Positions 1 to 7,522 are shown, counted from the first letter of the stretch. The stretch: DNA of 16,060 nucleotides from Clostridia bacterium (GCA_017522515.1 JAFWZH010000323.1:1-16060), one strand, 5' to 3'. Numbers and translations are program-made. Notes: a model not told the origin generated them from the letters alone.

Positions 1-59
1 ATATGGTGTATTATATATTTTGTTGATATGGTTTTTCATTTACAAGTAAATTATATCAC

Positions 60-107
60 AAAAAAGACTACATTCCTACCCTTTAGGGTAAGTTTGTAGT
101 CCTTTTT
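60..107 (-). terminator. Terminator downstream of the integrase gene
   Basis: Read on the minus strand, an outer stem (AAAAAGGACTACA at 107-95 against TGTAGTCTTTTT at 72-61, one bulge) encloses an inner stem TACCCT/AGGGTA. A run of six T follows. It lies about 135 bp past the integrase stop, so it probably ends the minus-strand transcript of the integration module. Confidence 0.7.
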
Positions 108-113
108 CTTTTA

Positions 114-140
114 GGGCTGTTTTTTTACAGCCCCTTTTTT
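114..140 (+). terminator. Plus-strand intrinsic terminator
   Basis: GGGCTGT (114-120) and ACAGCCC (127-133) form a perfect 7-bp stem with a six-T loop, followed by C and six T. It would stop rightward transcription entering from the left flank before it runs antisense into the integrase. With the neighbouring minus-strand terminator it makes a back-to-back insulator. Confidence 0.65.
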
Positions 141-159
141 CTGTTTTTTTGTTTGATTT

Positions 160-183
160 TCTAACGCGGTTTCTAACAAACTT
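160..183. repeat. Candidate attachment site, left copy
   Basis: TTTCTAACAAACTT (170-183) recurs exactly at 15757-15770 in the same orientation. Both copies are preceded, four variable bases upstream, by TCTAAC, so 20 of 24 aligned positions agree. The site lies 58 bp beyond the integrase stop codon, where tyrosine-recombinase elements usually carry att. A 14-bp match alone could arise by chance in AT-rich DNA. Its extended similarity and position at both ends of the gene block make it a reasonable att candidate. It could instead be a pair of integrase arm-binding sites. Confidence 0.4.
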
Positions 184-241
184 ATTTTTAATTTTTAATG
201 CTTTTGTTACTGCGTTGAGCATATTTTTGAAATAACATAAC

Positions 242-1411
242 TTATAAATGTATTGCCTTTTCAAGAATGTTGATATTTTCTTTCTTTGCTTCATTGATGC
301 GATTTATGTAGTTTTTCTCTGTTGTGTCCACACTCGCATGTCCGAGCAAGACTGCAATTTCTGATATTTTTATCCCATTACTGTCAAGTAATGTTGCAAC
401 TGAATGCCTGAAATCATGAATCGTTGAGTGCGATAAACCTGCACCATCAATCAGACGATTCACAACTCTGTTAATTGCAGACAGATTGGAATATGGTTTC
501 ATTGTTGTGCTCAAGATAACGAAATCATCACCGGGATATGCTTTTCCCAAAATCTTTTTATATGCATCTTGCTTTTCCTTTTCTTTTTTCAGAACATTAT
601 ATACAAAGTCAGACATAGGTATTACTCTGTTACTTGCATCCGATTTAGGAGTAGTAATCATTTTTGTTGTTTTTGATTTTGTTCCTGTACGGTTTTTTGT
701 TATTATAATTTTTCTGTTTTCAAAATCTACACCAGTTGTCCAATCAAGAGCCATTGCTTCTCCTTTTCTTATGCCTGTCATAAAAATAAGAACTAAAAAA
801 GTATAAACATGGCTGTCTTTTGCTTTTGCATATGCAAGAAGCTTTTTGATTTCATCTATACCATAGACCTTTTTAATTTCTTTGATTTCCATTTCATAAA
901 CAGGCATTCGGGCATCATCTACAGGATTATACGGTATAAGTTTATCTTTTACAGCATCCTTTAACGCTGAAGATAAAACGTTTTTAATTTCTTTTACAGT
1001 TTTTTCTTTTAATCCACCATTGCCATCTGAACGCCCATCATTTTTAAGAAAGTTCAAATATTTAGTTATTATTCCCGGAGTTACATCATCAAGACTCAAT
1101 TCCAAAGGATCAAAGTAGGGGATAATCTTACCCTTAATTCGTTTTTCATAATCCTCATATGTAGAGGGCTTAAGATTCGGCTCAACTTCTACTATCCACT
1201 TTAATAAGTAGTTTGTAAGTAACATTTTATTTGATGAACGTTTTTTATCAAAATAATTTCTGATTACTCTTTCCATTGCAGCTTTTGCTTTTCTTTTATT
1301 TCCCGGTTTTGCTTCTATTCCGGTGTTAATCCATTTTTGTTTTCCATTATCACGGAATACCGCATAATAATATTTTCCCTTTGCGTGCACGCTACCGCTA
1401 ATATTTATCAT
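242..1411 (-). CDS. int: Tyrosine site-specific recombinase (integrase)
   Basis: This 389-residue protein is a phage/ICE-type tyrosine integrase that cuts and rejoins attachment sites. The whole catalytic set is visible: R215 (TGIRKGE), the beta-hairpin lysine near K256 (TPKSDASNR), H332 and R335 (HDFRHS), H358 (LLGHAS) and the nucleophile Y368 (TEKNY). Residues 1-60 are the basic arm-binding region and about 62-165 the core-binding domain, as in Tn916-like integrases. The enzyme looks complete and active. It lies downstream of the excisionase on the same strand, with a candidate att site just beyond its stop. The chosen ATG has no close Shine-Dalgarno; GAAAGGAAG lies about 26 bases upstream, separated from the ATG by a small hairpin. 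Confidence 0.95.
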   Translation of the reverse strand: MINISGSVHAKGKYYYAVFRDNGKQKWINTGIEAKPGNKRKAKAAMERVIRNYFDKKRSSNKMLLTNYLLKWIVEVEPNLKPSTYEDYEKRIKGKIIPYFDPLELSLDDVTPGIITKYLNFLKNDGRSDGNGGLKEKTVKEIKNVLSSALKDAVKDKLIPYNPVDDARMPVYEMEIKEIKKVYGIDEIKKLLAYAKAKDSHVYTFLVLIFMTGIRKGEAMALDWTTGVDFENRKIIITKNRTGTKSKTTKMITTPKSDASNRVIPMSDFVYNVLKKEKEKQDAYKKILGKAYPGDDFVILSTTMKPYSNLSAINRVVNRLIDGAGLSHSTIHDFRHSVATLLDSNGIKISEIAVLLGHASVDTTEKNYINRINEAKKENINILEKAIHL

Positions 1412-1450
1412 GTATTTATATCTGCACTGTTACAAGTGCTTCCTTTCTTA
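1412..1450 (-). promoter_or_regulatory. Structured ribosome binding site of int
   Basis: On the minus strand GAAAGGAAG is followed by GCACT-TGTAAC-AGTGC, a 5-bp stem with a 6-base loop, and then 12 bases to the int ATG. Folding the hairpin would bring the ribosome binding site to a usable distance. An in-frame TTG in the loop is followed at once by TAA, so it cannot be the start. Confidence 0.4.
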
Positions 1451-1455
1451 TAGTA

Positions 1456-1659
1456 TTATTGAAAAATTGAATTTACATATTCTATTACGCTAAGTTTTGG
1501 GATAATGTATCTATTCCCAATTCTATGTGCTTTGATTGTACCATCATTAAGTATTGAATAAGCTGTATTACGACCGATTCGTAACATTTGCTGCAGTTCT
1601 GCAATACTAACAATATCAGGATAATCTACAAACATTGCACCGTTAAATAAATCTTCCAT
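1456..1659 (-). CDS. xis: Excisionase-family DNA-binding protein (MerR-like HTH)
   Basis: This 67-residue protein has the excisionase/MerR-like pattern: a helix-turn-helix at about residues 17-37 (SIAELQQMLRIGRNTAYSIL), then the wing-like stretch IKAHRIGNRYIIPKLSVIEYV. Proteins of this family bind att arms and steer the integrase toward excision, or regulate integration genes. The ATG at 1659 has AAAGGAGA at good spacing; an upstream in-frame extension lacks a ribosome binding site and looks non-coding. It is followed by int on the same strand with a gap of about 45 bases. A purely regulatory role is also possible. Confidence 0.8.
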   Translation of the reverse strand: MEDLFNGAMFVDYPDIVSIAELQQMLRIGRNTAYSILNDGTIKAHRIGNRYIIPKLSVIEYVNSIFQ

Positions 1660-1810
1660 AGACTTTCTCCTTTTAATTAGTTTTGCAGGGTATATATAAA
1701 TGAGAATAATCTTGTATTTAGTTGAGTAATAAGTTAAACCCTGAGCTACGCATTTTTGCGTGAGATTCATAACGAAATGGTAAATTTCCGTTATTTCTGA
1801 CCATTAGTTT
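1660..1810. other. Gap between xis and the small upstream ORF
   Basis: No gene is seen. Two small inverted repeats are present: ATAACGAAAT against ATTTCCGTTAT (one bulge, about 1769-1796), and ACGCA/TGCGT around 1749-1762. Neither is followed by a T run on the minus strand, so they are more likely protein-binding or RNA structures than terminators. Confidence 0.35.
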
Positions 1811-2002
1811 TTACCTATTAAATATTTGTGAAAATACATTAAAGAATACGAATGAATACACCGTGCCTTCGGGGCTTACGAGATTATGGTCTTCCTGAAT
1901 TTCTCGGAGCTGTCCGAGGATTCTCTTTGCATCCTTTTCAGGGCAGAATAAAAGCATCTGGATTTCCTTATATGTATAATGCAGCTTATTGAAATTGCTC
2001 AC
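1811..2002 (-). CDS. Small wHTH-like protein of the integration module
   Basis: A 63-residue protein that I do not recognise by name. The segment YTYKEIQMLLFCPEKDAKRI, continuing into a second helix (about residues 9-40), resembles a short winged-helix DNA-binding domain. Such proteins are common beside xis and int in Firmicute elements. The start is GTG at 2002, chosen because AAGGAGG sits eight bases upstream. The C-terminal tail (VYSFVFFNVFSQIF) is hydrophobic and aromatic and may be non-native or degenerate. Its upstream region carries two long direct repeats, which it or the excisionase could bind. The function is inferred only from size, location and helix pattern. Confidence 0.6.
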   Translation of the reverse strand: MSNFNKLHYTYKEIQMLLFCPEKDAKRILGQLREIQEDHNLVSPEGTVYSFVFFNVFSQIFNR

Positions 2003-2030
2003 AAGGACTGCCTCCTTTCTTGTTTAATTT

Positions 2031-2166
2031 TGAAACACTATTTTTTGTTTCATATATAGTATGACATTTTTAAAAGCTGTTTTTTGCTCTACCATAACTT
2101 TTTTTGCCGTTTTTATACACAGCATTGAAACTGTTTTTTTGTGTTTCGTATATAGTATGACAGATT
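2031..2166. repeat. Pair of 41-bp direct repeats upstream of the small wHTH gene
   Basis: Copies at about 2031-2071 and 2125-2166 both read TGAAAC, a T-rich tract, GTTTC, then TATATAGTATGACA with small differences. Each copy contains an inverted GAAAC/GTTTC pair and, on the minus strand, a TACTATATA -10-like box. The arrangement suggests a duplicated promoter/operator or integrase/excisionase arm sites. The minus-strand ORF across it (2070-2261) is only an open frame through the repeats. Confidence 0.55.
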
Positions 2167-2533
2167 TCGCGAAAAAAAAGTTTTTCCTCATAGCCATTTT
2201 TTTCTATTTCTGTCATAAATTTCACTTTTGGAAAATTTCTAAAATTTTGACAACTTATCATTTAAATACAGCTGATGATTACACTTTATTTTCAAAAAAA
2301 ATATCCTTGCATAGAGAGTATGCAAGATATTCACTAAAAAAATTAATCCTGCATAAGTATTTTTACGAAAAAGTGCCGTGAGCCCTTATATATCAACGGT
2401 TTTCGCATTTTGAGAAAATTGAAAATTTTTCAAAAATATTTTTTTCAGCAACAAAAACACCTATTTATCACTCCATTTCGTCATATTTTCATCTAATAAT
2501 ATGATTTTTACTACTATCGCTTAACCGAAAAAA
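2167..2533. other. AT-rich non-coding stretch with one hairpin
   Basis: No convincing gene is seen. ATATCCTTGCATA (2301-2313) pairs with TATGCAAGATAT (2319-2330) with one bulge. The rest is A/T tracts, including a near-palindromic TTGAAAATTTTTCAA around 2418. It could be an origin or regulatory DNA, but nothing specific supports that. Confidence 0.3.
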
Positions 2534-2570
2534 GCAAACAGGACGCTGCGAAATGCAGCGCCCTGTTTGC
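2528..2570 (-). terminator. Terminator of the mobilization gene
   Basis: GCAAACAGG (2534-2542) and CGCTGC (2544-2549) pair with GCAGCG (2555-2560) and CCTGTTTGC (2562-2570), with one mismatch and a GAAAT loop. On the minus strand the stem is followed by TTTTTT. It lies about 90 bp past the relaxase stop. Confidence 0.85.
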
Positions 2571-2658
2571 GAACTTATAATCACATTTGGGGAAAACACC
2601 GTGGTAAAATGTCTCCCTTTATATAATGATTTTTTTATTACATCAATAACCGAAAAAA

Positions 2659-3387
2659 TTACAAAATTATTTCGTTGGTATTAAACAGTGGGCGGAAATC
2701 TGTTCCTTCTAAGTCAAAGATTTCATCATGTAATTCTGTTTTTCGTCTTTCTAATTGTCCGATATCCCGTTGAAGCTGCTTGTATCTTTTATACTCCGGC
2801 ATAGACATTAACTTTCGGTCTTTCAGAGCTCCTGTTAATATGCTTATTTTTCGCCCAAAATCGTTGCTTATTGTCGTTTCCATATCCGTGTGCAACGTTT
2901 GCAAATCACGTCTGTTAATCACTAATTTCGCCGATATACACTCCTTATCAGTGTCACGATTGGCGACTGGAATAAAGGCAAAATGGATATGAGGACTATT
3001 AATCAGCACTCCTTCAGGCGTCTTAAATCCCTCATCTTTGTGAACCCATGCAGAAACAATATTGTTCTTTCCATATCTGTCAGATAAAAATCTGTATGCA
3101 CTTTCAAAAAATCTCCGTTCATCTTCAGGCGGAACATCTTTCGGGAGAAACAGACAGCAGGAAGCAAGGATATTCAAATCTGCTCTGGGATTGCATCTTA
3201 CCTCCGCACACCTTTTGTTTATAAACTCCATCTGAGCTTCATTATGCTCTGCAAGATTGTAGTTAAGATATGTCCTTGTCGGATCAATGTTTCTGTTATC
3301 GGGAATGCCATTTCCTGAAAACGTTCTTTCAAAATGATTACATACTCTCGCGACATCTTTTCGTTTAAATTTCTCTATGTGTGCCAT
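2659..3387 (-). CDS. mob: MobV-type relaxase (Pre/Mob plasmid recombination family), short form
   Basis: This 242-residue protein carries the MobV relaxase signature: H19 in NHFER, the conserved NRNIDPTRTYLNY block at 31-43, and the metal-binding HKDE (116-119) plus SPHIHFAFIP (131-140, H133 and H135). MobV enzymes nick oriT and lead single-stranded transfer with a conjugation machinery supplied by another element. A short coiled-coil-like tail (about 195-230) follows. Most family members run to about 400 residues, so this one has a reduced C-terminal region. The start at 3387 has GAAGGTG at good spacing; the longer upstream frame runs through inverted repeats and is probably not translated. 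No type IV secretion genes are visible, so the element would be mobilizable rather than self-transmissible. Confidence 0.9.
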   Translation of the reverse strand: MAHIEKFKRKDVARVCNHFERTFSGNGIPDNRNIDPTRTYLNYNLAEHNEAQMEFINKRCAEVRCNPRADLNILASCCLFLPKDVPPEDERRFFESAYRFLSDRYGKNNIVSAWVHKDEGFKTPEGVLINSPHIHFAFIPVANRDTDKECISAKLVINRRDLQTLHTDMETTISNDFGRKISILTGALKDRKLMSMPEYKRYKQLQRDIGQLERRKTELHDEIFDLEGTDFRPLFNTNEIIL

Positions 3388-3436
3388 TTTAATCACCTTC
3401 TTTTTTTCTTTTTTCAAAAAGGTATAGCCCTTTACA

Positions 3437-3496
3437 CCTTTCTTCCGAAAGGTCCGGGCTCTCCGAGGGTGACAGAACAAGCATTACACCTTGTTC
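3437..3496. other. Candidate origin of transfer beside mob
   Basis: GAACAAG (3475-3481) and CTTGTTC (3490-3496) form a perfect 7-bp inverted repeat with an 8-base loop. CCTTTC/GAAAGG (about 3438-3452) forms a second small hairpin. The stretch is noticeably more GC-rich than its surroundings and lies directly upstream of the relaxase start, where MobV elements carry oriT. I do not see a known MobV nick sequence, so this rests on position and structure. Confidence 0.35.
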
Positions 3497-3514
3497 TATT
3501 CCCACAAACCTTTT

Positions 3515-3576
3515 CATATTAACAATATGACAGATTAATATGATCCATATGCGAGAAAATTAATGGGAATATGGAT
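3515..3576. repeat. Inverted repeats in the mob / HEPN-gene intergenic region
   Basis: CATATT-AAC-AATATG (3515-3529) is a perfect palindrome around a 3-base centre. ATCCATAT (3543-3550) and ATATGGAT (3569-3576) are perfect inverted arms 18 bases apart. They lie between two divergent genes and could be operators or part of the transfer origin. Confidence 0.45.
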
Positions 3577-3606
3577 ATTTACAATAAGTTGGTTTTTATT
3601 CTTACT

Positions 3607-3635
3607 TTGACATTACATATTCACGGTAGTATAAT
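3607..3635 (+). promoter_or_regulatory. Promoter of the DUF4209/HEPN-type gene
   Basis: TTGACA (3607-3612), a 17-base spacer, then TATAAT (3630-3635): a perfect sigma-A consensus about 90 bp upstream of the ATG at 3726. The gene therefore has its own strong promoter, as expected for a self-contained cargo gene. Confidence 0.85.
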
Positions 3636-3725
3636 GACAACAAACACAGATGAACAAAAAAAGACATACAAATTAGATTGGTTCAGAAAGACTTATACAG
3701 AACAGTAAAAAGGAAATAAATTGAT

Positions 3726-5468
3726 ATGAGCAATTCATTAAAACAAGAGATTCTTTCAGTATTAAACAATAATTCTTCTCTTGAGAATAAAAGAATTCTT
3801 CTTCAACAAATTAGTAAAAATCGCAGAGGAACAAACAGAGTATTATTAAGTGTAATCATACAGATTCTATCCAAGCACATCTTACCACTTCATTATTCTA
3901 AGAGTCTTGAAGATATGATTTATGTTGACTTGTCTGAACCTATATACACCAAGCTTAATAAGATTTTAGGGAAGGCACAATGCCAATATTTTAATGCGAT
4001 TTGTAGTGAATTACTTTGGAATCATAATCATAATACAGCTATGGCAAAAAAAGCAGTTGAATCTTATCTCAAGGAAATAGAAACACCAACGCATAATGAT
4101 AAGTATGGTTATGTTAGAATGTCATTAGGAATTTGTCGTATATATTCTAAATACAAATTACCTTTTTTTGATTATGAAATATTTTTACGAAAAGCACTTT
4201 TATATGTAGAAAAAAATCTTGATGAAGATAATTATGCAGTACTGTTTTTATTAAAGGCATTATCTGCAATTAATAAACATGTTGATTTGCTTGCAAATAC
4301 ATACAAAAAAGCAATTTGCTACTATGAAACAAACAATATGTATGAAAAAGCAAACGAATTTTTAGAGGATTTGGAGCAGCTCTTAAAAAATACAGATAAT
4401 AAGCACGAGATTTCACAATTAAAAGAAAGAATCGCAACAAATTATGAAAAAGCAACCGATAAATATGATTGGGATGATCCATCATCGTCATTTAAAATAA
4501 TCGCACTTATACATAAAGCAATGGCTGCATGGGACAGAACAAATAACGCGAAGAGCAAAACAGAAAGAAATAGACTTGCCAAACGAATAGAACCAGTAAA
4601 AAAATTGTCAATCAAAAATTTAGTTAGCTTCAAAGGTCCATCCATAGATATACGTGAGTGTATAGATCACATAAAAGAGTTTATTGATGCATCTTCTTTT
4701 GAAATGGTATTGTATCGTTTGTGCAATATTATAAAGCTGAAAAACCAAAAAGAAACTTACAATAAACATAAATCAGAAGATTTTAGTTTTCCGTTAATGT
4801 TTGGCGAAAAAGTTTTAGATCAGAATGGCAGAACAAAATGTATTATTCCTTCTGCCCTAACTACTTGTGAAGATGAAATATGTGCCATAATTGAACACGA
4901 AATTTACAAAGAATATAATCTTGCTGCGGATTTATTTATAAAACGCTATTTATGGATTGCAAAAGAAAGTTTTGACTTTAGCGAGGAAAATCTTGCTTTC
5001 TTGGTTGAAGATAATGCTTTCATTCCATCAGATCGAAAGACAACAATTTTAAAAGGATTAATTGCAGGATTTAATTTAGATTTGAGCACAGCAATGCATT
5101 TATTGATGCCACAATTAGAAAACTGCGTAAGATGTCTTGCTCAAGAATGTGGTGCAGTTGTCTACAAAACTGAAAAAAATGGCATTGAAAGCTGTCTTTC
5201 TTTTGAAAGTATTCTAAAATTACCTGAAGTAATAGAGTGTTTTGATGAAACATTTTTATTTAATCTGCGACTATTTTACACAAGTCCATACGCATTTGGA
5301 ATGAGAAATAATGTATGCCATGGATTGTATTCCGATGAGGAATTACAATCATCAGAAAGTTTGGCTGTATGGTGGTTTACTCTCAAGATTTGTTGTATGT
5401 TTTCAAAAAATCTTGATGAAAGGTTACTGTCGCAAACAAATGGATTGAAAGCAAAAGATAAAACATAA
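3726..5468 (+). CDS. DUF4209-type protein with C-terminal HEPN motif
   Basis: This 580-residue soluble protein has a long alpha-helical N-terminal region (helical repeat-like, about 1-330). Its C-terminal part resembles the DUF4209 family: the LPEVIECFDETFLFNLRLFY region followed by GMRNNVCHGL. R527-NNVC-H532 fits the RX4-6H motif of HEPN domains, many of which are RNases in toxin, CRISPR and abortive-infection systems. The ATG has AAAAGGAAA about eight bases upstream and its own consensus promoter, and a strong hairpin lies just past the stop, so this is a free-standing unit between mob and rep. Composition is very AT-rich, as in the host-like background. A defence or stress-RNase role is an inference from the motif and the mobile context; no partner gene is adjacent. 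Confidence 0.7.
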   Translation: MSNSLKQEILSVLNNNSSLENKRILLQQISKNRRGTNRVLLSVIIQILSKHILPLHYSKSLEDMIYVDLSEPIYTKLNKILGKAQCQYFNAICSELLWNHNHNTAMAKKAVESYLKEIETPTHNDKYGYVRMSLGICRIYSKYKLPFFDYEIFLRKALLYVEKNLDEDNYAVLFLLKALSAINKHVDLLANTYKKAICYYETNNMYEKANEFLEDLEQLLKNTDNKHEISQLKERIATNYEKATDKYDWDDPSSSFKIIALIHKAMAAWDRTNNAKSKTERNRLAKRIEPVKKLSIKNLVSFKGPSIDIRECIDHIKEFIDASSFEMVLYRLCNIIKLKNQKETYNKHKSEDFSFPLMFGEKVLDQNGRTKCIIPSALTTCEDEICAIIEHEIYKEYNLAADLFIKRYLWIAKESFDFSEENLAFLVEDNAFIPSDRKTTILKGLIAGFNLDLSTAMHLLMPQLENCVRCLAQECGAVVYKTEKNGIESCLSFESILKLPEVIECFDETFLFNLRLFYTSPYAFGMRNNVCHGLYSDEELQSSESLAVWWFTLKICCMFSKNLDERLLSQTNGLKAKDKT

Positions 5469-5486
5469 ATATATATAATAGCATGA

Positions 5487-5523
5487 AAACATACCCTCCG
5501 GCGTTGCGCCGGAGGGTATGTTT
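5487..5523 (+). terminator. Strong hairpin after the HEPN-type gene
   Basis: Bases 5487-5503 and 5507-5523 form a perfect 17-bp stem, GC-rich in its inner half (CCCTCCGGCG/CGCCGGAGGG), with a TTG loop. Only three T follow at once, but T-rich sequence continues downstream. It most likely terminates the HEPN-type transcript and separates it from rep. Confidence 0.75.
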
Positions 5524-5529
5524 CTGCCA

Positions 5530-5677
5530 TTTTCTCAACTTTTTTCAATTTTTTTCAATTTTTTCTCAAAAAAAGCCGATTTTGATAAAAAACTGCACGG
5601 TTTTTTATAGTCAATCTTTCATACTTATATAGGACATCAAAAAAATGTCTTAAAATTTATGAAAGGAGTTGTTTTTT
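5530..5677 (+). promoter_or_regulatory. Rep upstream region with T-rich repeats and a small inverted repeat
   Basis: TTTTTTCAA occurs about three times at 9-11 base intervals (5538-5570), an iteron-like array typical of origins, although simple in sequence. AAAAAAC/GTTTTTT (5587-5593/5600-5606) could form a weak hairpin. GACAT (5633-5637) and ATGTC (5645-5649) form an inverted repeat just ahead of the leader ORF. TTGATA-N17-TTATAG (5582-5610) is a weak promoter candidate. Confidence 0.35.
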
Positions 5678-5743
5678 ATGATAAACAACTTACTGTTACT
5701 CAAACTATTCAAAATATTAATAGAAAGGAGAAATTTACAATGA
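5678..5743 (+). CDS. Rep leader peptide, translationally coupled
   Basis: A 21-codon ORF starts at ATG 5678, nine bases after GAAAGGAG (5661-5668). It begins MINNLLLLKLFKILIERR and ends at TGA 5741-5743, overlapping the rep start (5740-5742) as ATGA. The ribosome binding site of rep (AAAGGAG, 5724-5730) lies inside it. The run of leucine codons and the stop/start overlap are typical of leader peptides that couple or tune translation of plasmid replication initiators. No homologue is recognised. A longer rep frame from ATG 5659 would place its start just before the leader's ribosome binding site and is less likely. Confidence 0.6.
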   Translation: MINNLLLLKLFKILIERRNLQ

Positions 5744-7410
5744 GATTTATTAACCATTTAATTGAACCCGAAATCGTTGAAGAAATTTTAGATTGCGGTT
5801 TCGAAGACTACATTTACAACAATGCCCCGTTAAAGGAAATTAAGACAGGGGACAAAAACGCAGACAAGCGAATCAGAATGCTTGTTCGCTTATGCCGACA
5901 GGCTATGTTAAAGCACAATCTGGAAAAGTATGTTGAAGACTACACCGGGGAAACTGATGAGGATGTTGTTACATATTTCAATAACATTCTGTCAGACGAT
6001 GAAAAGCATCGCTTTTTTATCTTCGCAGCGGACAAGCACGGCAATCTTGTTAATCTGTTCCATTACGGCAGGAAGAAACATATTCACTATTTGTCAAGAC
6101 TTGCAAATTGCGATGAAATCACCCTTTATTATCATGCAACACCATTCCGTTATTGGACAGCAGACAGAAATGCAATTTCTTTCCGTTCAATAATTGTTGA
6201 CATTGATACGGTACTGTTTGATTTTGATCCGCATACCGCAGACAAGGAAACAGTAAGAAATTTCTTCATAAAGAAATACTGCCTTCCTCCGGCTCTTTAT
6301 CCGGATGCAATTACTTTAAGCGGACACGGTGCTCACATTACGTATTACATAGAGGAATGCACTAAAGAAAACTTTGATCTCAGACAACGCATTTATGACA
6401 GCTTGATAGTTTTGCTTTCCGGCGATGTCGCCGTGAGGAATGGTGCGAGGAAATACAGGTGCCCAACCAGTTTTAATCTGAAAGACTCTACTCCTATTCG
6501 CACCCGTCTTTTTCTCTATGACAACGGAAACGATCACAGTCTTGAAAGATTTTTACCATACCTGAAACCACAAGAAGAAATTGACGAATACTTCAGTAAA
6601 AGCAAAGAGGCCTCTAATGAAAAACGAAGAAAGACTAACATACAAAAGCTTCTTGATGCAGGCTTTACTATGGAGCAGATTGAGAACAAAGAATATCTTA
6701 AAAGAAAACCGAAAAAGCCTAAAAACACAAAGCCTGCGGTAAACAAATCCTGCGATAAAAAGCCTTCCTCCGAAACACTTAACGAACCAGATAAAGATGT
6801 ACTTGTAGCCAATTTTTCTTATGACAAGGATTATGACCTTGATTTCAGTAAGCTTCGTTACAGGAATGATTACAGAACACAAGGCTTTTCATACTGGAAT
6901 GTTTTAGTTGACATCCATAATTTTTTGGTTCACCACTCCGCAAACAAACACCTGCTTCTTCATAAAAGGAATCTGTTTTTTCACATACTTTCAAACATTG
7001 GCAGACACATTTTTGAAGAGCCTGAAGATTTTATTGAATACTGCACTCAGTATTGTGACGAAACAAGTAATTACTATGATGAAATGTGCATCACGATATA
7101 TGCAAACTTCAGCGGTAATTTCTACCCATACAAATTAGAAACAATCGCTGATGCTATCGGTTTTACAAAAGAAGACATAATGAATTCATTTTGCAGTTTC
7201 AGCAGAGAAGAACGCGAAGCAAGACGAAGAAAATATGAAAGGGATTATTACCGCACAAACAGAGCCGATAACAAAGCTGCTCGCAAAAAGCAAGCTTGTA
7301 TGAAATATATAAGAGAAAACCCTGAAGCCGATTATAAGGAAGTGACAGACAGATTTCAGATATCAACCGCCACTTTTTACAGATATAAAAACGAACTGAC
7401 TGATATGTAA
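5740..7410 (+). CDS. rep: Plasmid-type replication protein, primase-polymerase (AEP)-like
   Basis: This 556-residue protein starts at ATG 5740, nine bases after AAAGGAG. Features of the archaeo-eukaryotic primase/RepB fold are visible: the acidic pair D154 and D156 in SIIVDIDT, the SGHGAH motif at 194-199, and the basic block GARKYRCPTSFNLKD from 235, which matches the conserved R/N/K motif of plasmid primase-like Rep proteins. A basic, lysine/proline-rich linker follows (about 295-345), then a helical domain. The C-terminus is HTH-like (YKEVTDRFQISTATFYRYK, about 532-550) and may bind the origin. Such proteins start replication of plasmids and of excised integrative elements. With mob and int it makes the element plasmid-like when circular. 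No separate helicase is seen. Confidence 0.8.
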   Translation: MRFINHLIEPEIVEEILDCGFEDYIYNNAPLKEIKTGDKNADKRIRMLVRLCRQAMLKHNLEKYVEDYTGETDEDVVTYFNNILSDDEKHRFFIFAADKHGNLVNLFHYGRKKHIHYLSRLANCDEITLYYHATPFRYWTADRNAISFRSIIVDIDTVLFDFDPHTADKETVRNFFIKKYCLPPALYPDAITLSGHGAHITYYIEECTKENFDLRQRIYDSLIVLLSGDVAVRNGARKYRCPTSFNLKDSTPIRTRLFLYDNGNDHSLERFLPYLKPQEEIDEYFSKSKEASNEKRRKTNIQKLLDAGFTMEQIENKEYLKRKPKKPKNTKPAVNKSCDKKPSSETLNEPDKDVLVANFSYDKDYDLDFSKLRYRNDYRTQGFSYWNVLVDIHNFLVHHSANKHLLLHKRNLFFHILSNIGRHIFEEPEDFIEYCTQYCDETSNYYDEMCITIYANFSGNFYPYKLETIADAIGFTKEDIMNSFCSFSREEREARRRKYERDYYRTNRADNKAARKKQACMKYIRENPEADYKEVTDRFQISTATFYRYKNELTDM

Positions 7411-7449
7411 AAAAGGGTGGGAACTGCAGCGCAGTTTCCACCCTTTTTT
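7411..7449. terminator. Bidirectional terminator shared by rep and the cargo operon
   Basis: Bases 7411-7427 and 7431-7447 form a 17-bp stem with one G-U-type position and an AGC loop. It starts right after the rep stop. AAAA on one side and TTTTTT on the other give a T run in both directions, so it can end both rep (plus) and the operon ending with the methyltransferase (minus). Confidence 0.9.
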
Positions 7450-7522
7450 CATTTTTTTCAACTTACTACAATATATATAAAACTTATATATCTCTTATTT
7501 GTCTCTTATTGTTTGTTTCATC

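Noticed and set aside
76..294. 72-codon minus-strand frame overlapping the end of int
   Set aside because: It runs through two terminator hairpins and the candidate att site, overlaps int out of frame, and is lysine-rich as expected for random AT-rich sequence.
2070..2261. 63-codon minus-strand frame across the direct repeats
   Set aside because: No ribosome binding site; its apparent internal peptide repeat follows from the DNA repeat.
3634..3708. 24-codon ORF starting inside the -10 box of the HEPN-type gene's promoter
   Set aside because: Its ATG overlaps TATAAT, so a transcript from that promoter would not contain the start, and there is no ribosome binding site.
5538..5570. Firm call of replication iterons upstream of rep
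   Set aside because: The repeat TTTTTTCAA is simple-sequence and also occurs after rep, so it is listed only as iteron-like.
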